Below are positions 1 through 8,710 of a DNA stretch of 64,000 bases, in pieces. The DNA is from Acidobacteriales bacterium 59-55. GTDB lineage: Bacteria; Acidobacteriota; Terriglobia; Terriglobales; Acidobacteriaceae. Position 1 is the stretch's first letter; each line of letters starts with the position of its first letter. A program made the translations under genes and the position numbers. The stretch is taken from contig MKSV01000007.1 in assembly GCA_001897435.1 (NCBI GenBank), forward strand, positions 930,001-994,000. The letters run 5' to 3'. The notes under the pieces are model-generated. The model was not told where the DNA came from, searched no databases, and worked only from the letters and a program-made list of their open reading frames with translations.

Positions 1-1
1 C

Positions 2-289
2 AGCAAGGACGGCAAGCCTTCAGTCGGCGCGATGGTTCTCCTGGTGCCGGCGACGCTCGGCAATCCGGCGGGCCTCAACATCATTCGCCGCGACCAGACG
101 AATACCGATGGGAGCTTCGATCTGAACGACGTGCTACCGGGCCAATACATCCTGATCGCGATCGACCAGGGCTGGCAGGTGAACTGGAAAGATCCTTCGA
201 CGCTAAACGGCTATATGCTGCACGGCGTTCCGGTGGAGTTGCACTCGGCAGCCAGCGTAAAGGAAGAGATCGAGGCACAAGCTCCGTAG
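2..289 (+). CDS. C-terminal part of a carboxypeptidase-regulatory-like domain protein (5' end outside window)
   Basis: The reading frame is open from the first bases of the window to a TAG at 287-289, so only the last 95 residues are visible. The pattern GxPVGAxVLLVP, then TDGSFDLNDVLPGQYILIAID, is that of a carboxypeptidase regulatory-like (CarboxypepD_reg, Ig-like beta-sandwich) module, which is very common in secreted acidobacterial proteins. An acidic tail of about 25 residues follows. The domain is usually structural in exported or surface proteins; the function of the whole protein cannot be told from this piece. An internal ATG at 32 is not the real start because homology-like sequence continues upstream of it. 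Confidence 0.6.
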   Translation, partial: SKDGKPSVGAMVLLVPATLGNPAGLNIIRRDQTNTDGSFDLNDVLPGQYILIAIDQGWQVNWKDPSTLNGYMLHGVPVELHSAASVKEEIEAQAP

Positions 290-398
290 AAGAAGCGAGA
301 CAGGGGAGATAGCGAGAGCATCTATTCTCTAAGTAACGCTTTTATTGTTTATGGGTATTAAGAAAATAGGATCGGAGACCGCGTCTCTGGAAGTCTTG

Positions 399-486
399 TG
401 GCGGAGAGACAGGGATTCGAACCCTGGATACCTTGCGGTATACACGCTTTCCAAGCGTGCGCCTTCAGCCACTCGGCCATCTCTCC
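399..486 (-). tRNA. tRNA-Ser (anticodon GGA)
   Basis: On the minus strand the sequence runs from the acceptor strand GGAGAGA (486-480) through the D arm with GCCGAGTGG, an anticodon loop CTTGGAAAG-type with GGA, a long variable arm (class II), the T arm GGTTCGAATCC and the matching acceptor TCTCTCC, with discriminator G and an encoded CCA (399-401). Its length of 88 nt and the long variable arm are those of a serine tRNA reading UCC/UCU codons. Confidence 0.95.
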
Positions 487-507
487 GCAGTCTTGCGGGC
501 TTTTTTG
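485..507 (+). terminator. short hairpin plus T-run, possible rho-independent terminator
   Basis: CCGCA-gtct-TGCGG is followed by GCTTTTTTG on the plus strand. It would stop transcription from the gene ending at 289 before it runs on into the convergent gene ending at 588. It overlaps the 5' end of the minus-strand tRNA-Ser by two bases, so the match may partly be chance. Confidence 0.35.
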
Positions 508-587
508 AATCTAACACAGTTGGGGGCCTTCGCACGATTGCGGGCACGTGTTGAAATGCCCAAAAAGAATGCGGCCGATCCTTCTCT

Positions 588-1718
588 CTAGCGCAGGGCG
601 CGCCATCGTGCTCCGAGGTAGCGGTTCCAGTACATGAGCAGGCCGGTCACGCTCAGGACCGCGAGGCTGAGGCCTAATAGCGCCCAGAGTATTTTGACCG
701 GCAGACCCCACAGGGTGCCGAAGTGCAGGGGATACATGAGCCAGAGGAACCAGTCGCCCAGTGAGTGGTTCTCGCCGTAGTGCCACACGGTAAGAAGTTC
801 GCCGGTGTGACCGTCGAAGGTGTCGATATCGCGATGCGAAAAGTCTCCGGGGCTGAGGCGGTCTACATATAGCGTCACGTTACCGCCCGGCTTTTCCGGC
901 AGCGCGATGCCGCTGAGGTATCCCGGTGAGATCGTCTGCCGGCGGGCGAGGATGTCTTCCAGACGCGCAACGGCCTGCCCCGGAGGCGGTTCGGGAGCGT
1001 GCGGCTCCTTCATGCCCACGAGCGGCGACACCACGTTGACTACCGCGCTCACTCTTTCGGGAAGCAGGAAGTAGACCGCGGTGATGCCCCACCAGGAGAC
1101 GATGAACAGCGTCCAGATGCCGATGGCGCTGTGCGCGTCGAAGTTGATCCGCTTCCATCGATGATGAAACGCCACGAAGAAGCCGCGTTTCCATAGCTTG
1201 ATGCCCGGCCACCACAGGACGACGCCGGTAATTGCGAGCAGAAGCAGGCCAATTCCCGCGATGCAGTTGACGATGAAGCCGGTTCGTCCCATCAGGAGGT
1301 AGACGTGCAGGTCAAGGACGGTGTCGATGAGGAGCCTGCCGTGCTGTTTGATCAGTGCCCCGGAGGCCGCGTCAGCGTAGACGGTCTTGTCCTTGCCGTG
1401 GGCGTCGGTCAGGTAGAGTCCCCACTGCGGGCTGTCTTTGAGCGGCGGGGTGATGAAGGTGAGCTTCGATGTGGGATAGCTGCTCTGTGCCGTGGCGATG
1501 ACGGCACCGATTGGTGCGATGTTGGCTTCGTCGAAGGGCACATGCTCGAGCGAGGCGTGACGGATCTCATCCTGGAAGACGAGGATCGAACCGCTGAGGC
1601 CGATGATGATGACATAGACGGCGAGCAGGACGCCCAACCAGAGATGAATCTGGAAGAGCGCCCTTCGCAGCCAGACCTTTCGCGGATGATGGAGGATCGT
1701 ATGAATCATCTGGGTCAT
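588..1718 (-). CDS. PepSY-associated TM domain protein (iron-uptake-linked membrane reductase type)
   Basis: A 376-residue inner-membrane protein of the PepSY_TM family. Four hydrophobic segments are visible at about residues 22-47, 155-178, 205-228 and 340-362, with an extracytoplasmic PepSY-like region after the first. Members of this family are found next to ferric-siderophore receptors and some are thought to be membrane ferric/flavin reductases; that role is inferred here. The ATG overlaps the stop of the upstream TonB receptor gene (ATGA at 1716-1720), so the two are almost certainly co-transcribed and translationally coupled. The gene lies downstream of the palindrome at 4287-4308. Confidence 0.85.
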   Translation of the reverse strand: MTQMIHTILHHPRKVWLRRALFQIHLWLGVLLAVYVIIIGLSGSILVFQDEIRHASLEHVPFDEANIAPIGAVIATAQSSYPTSKLTFITPPLKDSPQWGLYLTDAHGKDKTVYADAASGALIKQHGRLLIDTVLDLHVYLLMGRTGFIVNCIAGIGLLLLAITGVVLWWPGIKLWKRGFFVAFHHRWKRINFDAHSAIGIWTLFIVSWWGITAVYFLLPERVSAVVNVVSPLVGMKEPHAPEPPPGQAVARLEDILARRQTISPGYLSGIALPEKPGGNVTLYVDRLSPGDFSHRDIDTFDGHTGELLTVWHYGENHSLGDWFLWLMYPLHFGTLWGLPVKILWALLGLSLAVLSVTGLLMYWNRYLGARWRALR

Positions 1719-4156
1719 CAGAAATTCCAGGACATGGTTCCGCGGATGACGCGAGGCTCACCCGGTTTTACATAAACATCGCTGTAAGAGCCGCTGAAGT
1801 AGCGACTGTCGGCGATATTATTTGCGTTGACCTGCCACTGCGCGTGGCCGCGGTGATAGGTGAGCGAAGCGTTGAGGAGGCCATAGCCCGGAAGCTGAAA
1901 GGTATTGGCCAGGTCGCCGGACTGATCGGTGTAGTGATTGCCTCCGAAGCCGAAGGTAAGACCCCGTACAACGCCGCGTGGGATCTCATAGGTGGTCCAG
2001 ATATTGAAGATGTTCCTGGGAGCATTGATGGTCGGGGTGCCGTCGGGGAGAGTGGTATCGTGTGTCACCACGGCGTCGATGTAGGAGTACGCCGTGGTGA
2101 TGTTCCATCCGGTGAGGGGATGCAGCGTTGTCTCGAGTTCGACGCCGCGGCTGCGCTGCTGGCCAGTGACCAGGGAGAAGTTCGGATGCGCGGGGTCGGA
2201 CGAGGCAACATTCTTGCGATTGAGCTGGAAGATAGCGAGCGTAGTCATTGCGCGGCCTCTCCACCATGAGGACTTCAGGCCGCCTTCCCACTGCTGGCCG
2301 CGCTCCGGTGAAATATAAGTACCGGCGGCTGAGCCGTCGTAGACCTGGCCGGACTGCGGCATATACGACTTACTGAAACTGCCGTAGATGGAGGTTGATG
2401 GAATGAACTGCCAGGTGACGCCGAGGCGGGGCGTCAGGCCGGTTCCGTTCTGGTTGGGCAGGCCCTTGTTCTCGTTCTTGGAGAAGTCGACGCGACCTCC
2501 ACCGGTGATGGTGACATGCTGCGGGAGACGGATGTGATCCTGCAGATAGATGCCGGTGTACTGGGTGACGGTCTCGCTTTCGGTGTAAAGCACGAGAGGC
2601 TGCACGGGATTGGCGCCGTAGACGGGCGCATACATGTCCAGAGGCTCGTCACCGCCGATATAGCCGCGGGCCGAAGATGGACTGCGGTAGAAGTCGAGGC
2701 CGAGCAGGGCGTTATGTTCCATGCCCAGGAAGCGGACACGGCCTTCAAGACTGGTATCTACTTCATGCGTCTGCCACGGACCATGCCAACTTAAAGGATA
2801 GCGATAGAGCGTACGCTGGTCGGTCGGATCGAGATAGTCAGGGTAGTAGATGCGATTCCACTCCTGCTGATACCAGGCAAAGCGGGAGTTCTGGCGCAGG
2901 GAGAGGTGGTCGCTGAAGTTATGGCGGAACTGGAATCCGAACTGCTGATTTGCCTGGGCCAACTGGTTGGCGTGGGCCTCAAGCTCGCCGTCGTAGGTAT
3001 TGATGGGGATGACGCCGTTGGGATTGGGCAGAACCGTGCCTACGGCCGGTAGCGGCATGCCCTGGCGACCATTGTCGCGCTGAATGCGGCCAATCAGCGT
3101 AAGCGAGGTAGACGATGCAGGACGCCATGTCAGCGAAGGCGCGAAGTAATAGCGATGCCGATAGGTATGGTCCACGAACGTATTTGCCGAGTGGTAGAGA
3201 GCGGCAAGCCGTCCATAGACGGTGCGCGCGTGGTTCAGCGAGCCGCCGATATCGATGGCGGGATCGATGAAGTTGAACGAGCCGGCTGTGACCTGCACAT
3301 GAGCGAAGCGATCCGGGACGGGCTTGCGCGTGACGATGTTGATGAGGCCGCCGAGAACACTTTGTCCATAGAGCGCCGACGAGGGTCCCTTGAGCACCTC
3401 GATCGACTCCAGCCCCCAGGTCTCTTCCATCATGCCGTTGCCGCCGCGCAGGCCGTCGATGTAGGTGTTGAACGAGGCGTCGAAGCCGCGAATGCGGTAG
3501 TAGTCCCAGCCGTCGTAATAGCCGCCCGGCATGACTCCGGCAACGTTTCGGAGTGCGTCGTCGAGTTTCACGACATCCTGCGAGTTCATCAAGTCGCGGT
3601 TGACGACGGTGATGGCCTGGGGAACTTCGGCGAGTGGCAGATCGGTCTTGGTGCCTCCGCTGCTGACCGGCGTGGCAAACTCATTGATCGCGGTTACGTT
3701 GACAACGCTCCTGAGCTGACCTAGTTGCAGCACGGGATTCAAAACGGTGCCGGACAGGCCATCCGAGACGTTGACGTTCTGGTCCAGATCGCTGAAGTTC
3801 GGCGCCGCGACCAACACCTGATAGTGGCCGGCGGGAACCGTGAGCGAATAGGCTCCGGCGGCATCGGCGGTCACGGTATTGCGGTAGCTTCCGCAAGCCA
3901 CTGTGAGTTGCGCGTGAGCGATGGCGGCGCCGGTTGCATCGGTCACGACTCCAGAGAGGCTTCTGGCGGGGCTGTCGGGGGTGCTGGTGCAGGCGATCGG
4001 TGGATTCCCTGCTGCAGCGGGATTGCTGGAAAGAGGTTCCACGGGCCTGTCTTTAGCCCAGAGGCAACCGGCCGTTACTACAGAGAGCAGAAGTGGAGAC
4101 AAGCAGACGCGAAGCATCTGCGAAAAAAATGGCATCCCATTCCGGGAAGAACGCAT
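1718..4156 (-). CDS. TonB-dependent siderophore receptor with N-terminal carboxypeptidase-regulatory domain
   Basis: An 812-residue outer-membrane receptor. In order: a signal peptide of about 45 residues (hydrophobic core LSPLLLSVVTAG), a CarboxypepD_reg domain (about 70-150; SLSGVVTDATGAAI), the plug domain (about 165-285; VPQAITVVNRDL, IEVLKGPSSALYGQ, GGLINIVTRKP) and a beta-barrel ending in the terminal Phe of SWNF that is typical for barrel insertion. The plug signature is of the ferric-siderophore (FhuA/FcuA-like) class. I chose the ATG at 4156 because GGAAAGGG precedes it at good spacing; a TTG further upstream at 4231 has no such support. It is coupled to the PepSY gene by ATGA. Confidence 0.9.
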   Translation of the reverse strand: MRSSRNGMPFFSQMLRVCLSPLLLSVVTAGCLWAKDRPVEPLSSNPAAAGNPPIACTSTPDSPARSLSGVVTDATGAAIAHAQLTVACGSYRNTVTADAAGAYSLTVPAGHYQVLVAAPNFSDLDQNVNVSDGLSGTVLNPVLQLGQLRSVVNVTAINEFATPVSSGGTKTDLPLAEVPQAITVVNRDLMNSQDVVKLDDALRNVAGVMPGGYYDGWDYYRIRGFDASFNTYIDGLRGGNGMMEETWGLESIEVLKGPSSALYGQSVLGGLINIVTRKPVPDRFAHVQVTAGSFNFIDPAIDIGGSLNHARTVYGRLAALYHSANTFVDHTYRHRYYFAPSLTWRPASSTSLTLIGRIQRDNGRQGMPLPAVGTVLPNPNGVIPINTYDGELEAHANQLAQANQQFGFQFRHNFSDHLSLRQNSRFAWYQQEWNRIYYPDYLDPTDQRTLYRYPLSWHGPWQTHEVDTSLEGRVRFLGMEHNALLGLDFYRSPSSARGYIGGDEPLDMYAPVYGANPVQPLVLYTESETVTQYTGIYLQDHIRLPQHVTITGGGRVDFSKNENKGLPNQNGTGLTPRLGVTWQFIPSTSIYGSFSKSYMPQSGQVYDGSAAGTYISPERGQQWEGGLKSSWWRGRAMTTLAIFQLNRKNVASSDPAHPNFSLVTGQQRSRGVELETTLHPLTGWNITTAYSYIDAVVTHDTTLPDGTPTINAPRNIFNIWTTYEIPRGVVRGLTFGFGGNHYTDQSGDLANTFQLPGYGLLNASLTYHRGHAQWQVNANNIADSRYFSGSYSDVYVKPGEPRVIRGTMSWNF

Positions 4157-4286
4157 AAATACCCTTTCCGTAACCTCAAAAACGTTCCGATCAACCTGCC
4201 GGGTTGATCGAAGTAAGTCATGCCTGATCAATGAGTTCGATTTGCAGCCTCTCTCCTGGAAGAGAGGATCACAATATCGGACAACT

Positions 4287-4308
4287 TCAGTCCTTATTTA
4301 ATATAGGA
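4287..4308. promoter_or_regulatory. AT-rich imperfect palindrome in divergent intergenic region, candidate operator
   Basis: A 22-bp inverted repeat with arms AGTCCTTATTT and AATATAGGACT; 9 of 11 positions are complementary. It sits between the divergent TonB receptor/PepSY operon and the flavoprotein gene. The size and AT-rich centre are compatible with an iron- or metal-responsive repressor site, but it does not match the Fur consensus well and the cognate regulator is unknown. Confidence 0.4.
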
Positions 4309-4429
4309 CTTTATTGGTCCGAGTCAACTTCAGATCGATAATCGGGATCTTTTTCAGAGAGGCGACCTGGGGCGGTCGGTGGAATGCGACTGCTATGATG
4401 GCCGTTATTGTGAGTGGGGTGCGTATCGT

Positions 4430-5815
4430 ATGAGCACAACCTTCGATTCCATCGTCATCGGAGCGGGACAGGCAGGGCCGCCGCTTGTCGGCCGTCTGAC
4501 AGGAGCAGGACAGCGCGTTGCGCTGCTCGAACGAAAGCTCTTCGGCGGCACCTGCGTGAATACCGGCTGCATTCCCACCAAAACTCTGGTAGCCAGCGCT
4601 CGTGTTGCGTATATGGCGCGAAGAGCCGCGGACTTCGGCGTCCGGATTGGCGGCGATATTGCCGTCGACATGCGCTCGGTGATGGCTCGCAAGGAGGCTG
4701 TGTCCGGCAAGTCGCGGAAGGGGGTCGAGAAGTGGCTGCGAGGGATGGAGCGATGCACGGTGTATCACGAGCAGGCGCGTTTTCTCTCGGCGCACGAGAT
4801 CCAGGCAGGCTCGGAGACGCTGAAGGCCGAGCGCATCTTTATCAACGTCGGAGGCCGCGCAAACGTGCCGTCCATGCCGGGGATGGACCAGGTTTCATTT
4901 CTCACCAACTCCACTCTGCTTGAACTGGAGACGCTGCCCCGGCATCTTGTCGTGGTGGGCGGAAGCTACATCGGCCTTGAATTTGCGCAGATGTATCGCC
5001 GCTTCGGCAGCGAGGTGACCGTGGTAGAAAAAGGGCCGCGGCTGGTGTCGCATGAGGATGAAGACGTCTCGGAGGCGATCAAAGGGATTCTGGAGGCGGA
5101 GGGCATTCATCTCCGTCTCGGTGCCGAATGCATCGGATTCCGCCGAACGGGCGAGGATATCGCCGTCGGCGTCAATTGCCAGGACGGAGAGCCTGAGGTG
5201 ATGGGATCGCATGTCCTGCTGGCCGTCGGCAGAAGGCCGAACACGGACGACCTGGGGCTGGATCGGGCAGGAGTCGCCGTCGACGAGCGGGGTTATATTG
5301 TCGTCGACGACCAGCTTCGCACCAGCGTGGAAGGCCTCTACGCGCTAGGCGACTGCAACGGCCGGGGAGCATTTACGCATACGTCGTATAACGACTTCGA
5401 GATTGTCGCAGGCAACCTGCTGGATGGTGAGTCGCGGCGCGTCACGGACCGCATCCCGGCACACGCCCTTTACATCGATCCGCCTCTCGGACGAGCCGGC
5501 ATGACGGAGGCGGAGGTGCGTGAGACGGGGCGGCCTGCGCTGATCGGCACGCGCCCGATGACGCGGGTAGGAAGGGCCGTCGAGAAGGGCGAGACCATGG
5601 GATTCATGAAGATACTGGTCGACACCGAGAACAAAAAAATCCTGGGTGCTTCGATTCTAGGCACGGGCGGGGACGAGGCGATTCACTGCATTCTGGATAC
5701 GATGTACGCCGGGCAGGACTACACGACGCTCCAGCGCGCCATGCATATTCATCCCACGGTGTCGGAACTGATTCCGACCATGCTCGGGGAACTGAAGCCG
5801 CTTGAAGCGCGCTGA
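4430..5815 (+). CDS. mercuric-reductase-like pyridine nucleotide-disulfide oxidoreductase
   Basis: A 461-residue class I flavoprotein disulfide reductase. Visible motifs: FAD-binding GAGQAG near the N-terminus, the redox-active disulfide CVNTGC (about residue 42), the NAD(P)-binding GGSYIGLEFA (about 175), the second FAD motif ALGDCNGRGAFTHTSYND (about 310) and the C-terminal HPTVSELIPT with the catalytic His/Glu pair. It lacks the N-terminal HMA domain and C-terminal vicinal cysteines of true MerA, so Hg(II) reduction is doubtful; it may reduce another thiol, quinone or metal substrate. The ATG at 4430 gives the usual N-terminus; upstream in-frame codons look untranslated. Confidence 0.85.
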   Translation: MSTTFDSIVIGAGQAGPPLVGRLTGAGQRVALLERKLFGGTCVNTGCIPTKTLVASARVAYMARRAADFGVRIGGDIAVDMRSVMARKEAVSGKSRKGVEKWLRGMERCTVYHEQARFLSAHEIQAGSETLKAERIFINVGGRANVPSMPGMDQVSFLTNSTLLELETLPRHLVVVGGSYIGLEFAQMYRRFGSEVTVVEKGPRLVSHEDEDVSEAIKGILEAEGIHLRLGAECIGFRRTGEDIAVGVNCQDGEPEVMGSHVLLAVGRRPNTDDLGLDRAGVAVDERGYIVVDDQLRTSVEGLYALGDCNGRGAFTHTSYNDFEIVAGNLLDGESRRVTDRIPAHALYIDPPLGRAGMTEAEVRETGRPALIGTRPMTRVGRAVEKGETMGFMKILVDTENKKILGASILGTGGDEAIHCILDTMYAGQDYTTLQRAMHIHPTVSELIPTMLGELKPLEAR

Positions 5816-5833
5816 CTTCCCTGCCCTGATTGC

Positions 5834-7537
5834 TTATCCCGGTAACTGAGCGGTGCGCTGTCCTTTGTCGAAATATTGCTCGATCTCCTCAAGCGTCTTG
5901 CCCTTGGTCTCCGGCAGAAAGAAAGTGGCGGTGATGAAGTAGAGCACCGTGCAGGCAGCCCAGAAGAAGAACATGGCGTAGTAGCCGTAGTTGCCGACGA
6001 CCGGCAGGAAGACCGCGGCGATCAGGGTCGACGCGCCCTGGTTGATGAGCAGAGCGACGCCCATGCCGCTGGAACGGATGCGGGTCGGCAGCAACTCCGT
6101 AAGCGCGAGCCATACGACGACGCCGGGGCCCATCGCATAGCAGGCGATGAACAAACCGAGACAGATAGTGATCAGCCAGCCCGTGGTCTCGGGCGGCACC
6201 GATCCGTAGACGGCGCGCCTAATCACCAGAGGCGACTTCTCTTCGCTTCCCTCCGGCTGAATGGTCAGCGCCGATTCCTGATCGCTGCGCGCCGTGACCA
6301 TCTTGTCTCCGGCTCCATAGCTGTAGAGAACGGTGATGATAGACGGGGCGCTGGAACGGGGTGCGTCGGATTCCATGCTGCTGAAGGGCAGGTTCAAACT
6401 GTCACCGGCGACTGCTGACTGCACGGTGCTCTTCAGGTCGATGCGTTTGGACTCGAAGCTGTGAAAGATGAGTCCGCCCGCGACCAGCGCGATGATGATG
6501 CCGCCGGTCCCGATCCTGAGCAGGAACTTTCGCCCTTTCTTATCGACCAGGGCGACGGCAACGATCGTCATGGCACAGTTGAGCACCTTGACCAGAACGT
6601 CACCCTGCGAGGCGTGGCCGGCCGTCATGCCGGCCTGCTTGAGGATGATGACGAGGAATCCGAGGATGGAATTGATGCCGGTGGTCTGGTTGCAGGCCAG
6701 GATGACGCATGCCAGCACAAACGGAACAACGTACTTCTTTTGAAAGATGGAGTCGGAGCCGTGGAAGACGCTCTTCTTCCTGCCTTGCTCTGCCGCGAGC
6801 ATCTTCATCTCCTCCATCTGGAGCCTGGCTTCCTCATCGGAGGAGGAGCGAAGCAGCGATGCCAGGGCTTCCTGCTTTTTACCCTTGCGAAAGAGCCAGC
6901 GCGGAGTCTCGCTCAGAAAGAACGAGCCGAAGAAGAAGATGGCGCCGGGATAAATGACCGAGAGGAACATGCCGCGCCATGCATGATTTTCCGCAGCCCG
7001 GATCAGCATGGCGTTCCCGGCGGCGGCAGCGATGCCGGCCTCTGCCTGGTGGGTATAGAACAAGCCGATCAGCGCCGCGATCACGATGCCGAAGGTGAGC
7101 ATGAACTGGAAGATGGCGGTGCCCTTGCCGCGACTCTTCGCAGTGAGGCATTCGGCGAGATAGAGCGGAACGACGACCGCGATGACACCGCCGCTCATGC
7201 CTTGAAGCAGGCGGCCGATAAAGAGCGAGACAAATCCCTGGGAGATGACGATCAGGCCCACGCTAGCGACAAACATCAGGCCGCTGACGATCATCATCTT
7301 CTTGCGGCCGAAGTAGTCGGCCAGAACGCCCGCGACGAGCGACGAGAGCATGCCTCCGCCAAGGACGGCGGCGACGATGAGCGAGGTTTGCTCGACAGTG
7401 AGGCTCACCGTTTTGCCGAGGTAGAGCAGCGCCGCGGCGATGATGCCGATATCGATTCCGTAGAGCAGGCCGCCAATGCCCGCGATAAAGATCAGATATC
7501 GGCCATAGCGTACTTTGCTGGAGGCGGTCGCCGTCAT
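5834..7537 (-). CDS. MFS sugar porter (SP family)
   Basis: A 567-residue major facilitator of the sugar porter family, with about twelve membrane spans and the family signatures GRLLQGMSGGVIAV followed by PLYLAE, LADYFGRKK, ETPRWLFRKGK and the C-terminal PETKGKTLEEIE. It is longer than usual because of an insertion of roughly 90 polar residues (about 365-460) in a loop of the second half, between the segments ending GGLIFHSF and starting TTGWLITICLG. The start at 7537 (MTATASS) is preferred over one 21 residues upstream because it puts the first span at the usual distance. It is the last gene of a three-gene sugar operon. Confidence 0.88.
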   Translation of the reverse strand: MTATASSKVRYGRYLIFIAGIGGLLYGIDIGIIAAALLYLGKTVSLTVEQTSLIVAAVLGGGMLSSLVAGVLADYFGRKKMMIVSGLMFVASVGLIVISQGFVSLFIGRLLQGMSGGVIAVVVPLYLAECLTAKSRGKGTAIFQFMLTFGIVIAALIGLFYTHQAEAGIAAAAGNAMLIRAAENHAWRGMFLSVIYPGAIFFFGSFFLSETPRWLFRKGKKQEALASLLRSSSDEEARLQMEEMKMLAAEQGRKKSVFHGSDSIFQKKYVVPFVLACVILACNQTTGINSILGFLVIILKQAGMTAGHASQGDVLVKVLNCAMTIVAVALVDKKGRKFLLRIGTGGIIIALVAGGLIFHSFESKRIDLKSTVQSAVAGDSLNLPFSSMESDAPRSSAPSIITVLYSYGAGDKMVTARSDQESALTIQPEGSEEKSPLVIRRAVYGSVPPETTGWLITICLGLFIACYAMGPGVVVWLALTELLPTRIRSSGMGVALLINQGASTLIAAVFLPVVGNYGYYAMFFFWAACTVLYFITATFFLPETKGKTLEEIEQYFDKGQRTAQLPG

Positions 7538-7608
7538 AAGGAAGAACTCTCGAATTCTCAGTCTAGTTGCCCAAAGCCTGATCGCTATACGGCGACCCAT
7601 TCAATCTA

Positions 7609-8673
7609 TCAACGGCGAAGCAGTTTCAATGCATTGTCGCCGTAGACCTTGCGCAGAACATCGTCGGGAAGAGAGATGCCGCAGATATTCCAGCGGCCCT
7701 GGCGCGAGGCGTGAGAGGGATACTCGAAGTATTCGTCATAGGTCTCCAGAAACCGGTAATAGAGACGATACATGGAAATCTCGGGCAACAGGTCCGTGCC
7801 GAACAGGATTCGGTCCGGATATTTGAGGAAGAGTTCGCGGGCGCTGTAAGGCTGGCGGCCAAGCTCCGGCGTTCGCGCGCTGATATCGACCGACAGGTTG
7901 GGATAGGTGTCGAGCAGATGGTGAAGATAGCGGAGGTCTTCTCCGCTACCTGCGAGATGTGCGCCGACAAATGTTGTAGCGGGGTGGCGAGCGAAGATGC
8001 GGCTGCGCTGCTCCAGCAAGTCGCGCTTCTTGACCGGGACGGTCGAAAAACCCCAGTCGGGATGAGCGGCCAGTTCTTCGTAGCGTTCGTTTTCGGCGTC
8101 GATGGGATCGAAGAAGGCGTCGGGGTCGGCGGTGTGGAACATCACTGGAAGCCGCAGTTGCGCGGCCTTTTCGAAGATCGGAGCGAAGCGCTCGTCGTCG
8201 ATGCGGACAAGCTCTCCGTCAGCGCCTCGCACGGTGAGGCCGAAGTCCTTCCAGAATTTAATTCCGCAGGCCTCATGTTCGACCATAGCGTCGAGCCGGT
8301 CGCAGGTGCGGCTGACAAAGTCCTTGTGCGTGACATCGCTCCAGTCCATCCATCCGATGCTGGAGAAGCGGTCTCGCGCCGCGTGATGCAGACGGTCCAT
8401 GGCATCGAGGCCCGCCTGCCCGGTCTGCATGGTGATGTTCACAGCGTGTTCGACGCCGCATGCGTCCATGATGCGCAACAACTCGTCCGGCTCCATCGAA
8501 TCCAGATGATTGTGATAGTCGATCACGGGAAAGCGCGGCTTCTTGATGTCGTGAACCGGCGTCTTCAGTTGGGAGCGTGGGTGAAAGTCGCTGAGCCTGA
8601 GATCGACGTCGGCCGTCGCGGTGACCATGTTGACGAATTTATCTTCCGATTTGCTTTGATCCGGGCTCTTCAT
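7609..8673 (-). CDS. amidohydrolase family protein (Amidohydro_2 type)
   Basis: A 354-residue TIM-barrel metal-dependent hydrolase. The metal-binding DYHNHLD is at about residue 52, HTADPDAFFDP at about 180, VGAHLAG at about 235 and FGTDLLPE near 295, the pattern of the amidohydrolase-2 family (decarboxylases, lactonases and related enzymes). A good ribosome site GAGGAA precedes the ATG. It lies between a SIS-domain sugar isomerase gene and a sugar porter gene on the same strand, so a step in degrading a sugar derivative (for example a lactone) is likely. The exact substrate cannot be read from the sequence. Confidence 0.8.
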   Translation of the reverse strand: MKSPDQSKSEDKFVNMVTATADVDLRLSDFHPRSQLKTPVHDIKKPRFPVIDYHNHLDSMEPDELLRIMDACGVEHAVNITMQTGQAGLDAMDRLHHAARDRFSSIGWMDWSDVTHKDFVSRTCDRLDAMVEHEACGIKFWKDFGLTVRGADGELVRIDDERFAPIFEKAAQLRLPVMFHTADPDAFFDPIDAENERYEELAAHPDWGFSTVPVKKRDLLEQRSRIFARHPATTFVGAHLAGSGEDLRYLHHLLDTYPNLSVDISARTPELGRQPYSARELFLKYPDRILFGTDLLPEISMYRLYYRFLETYDEYFEYPSHASRQGRWNICGISLPDDVLRKVYGDNALKLLRR

Positions 8674-8710
8674 CTTGTTCCTCGATCAGGTTTCAATTTG
8701 TGTGCCGCCT

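Noticed and set aside
4379-4429. N-terminal extension with three cysteines on the mercuric-reductase-like protein
   Set aside because: It does not fit an HMA metal-binding domain and an ATG 17 codons later gives the usual N-terminus of the family.
6461-7645. 394-residue open frame on the plus strand
   Set aside because: It lies antisense to the clear sugar porter gene and is extremely rich in Asp, Glu, Arg and His, the usual shadow of a GC-rich membrane-protein gene.
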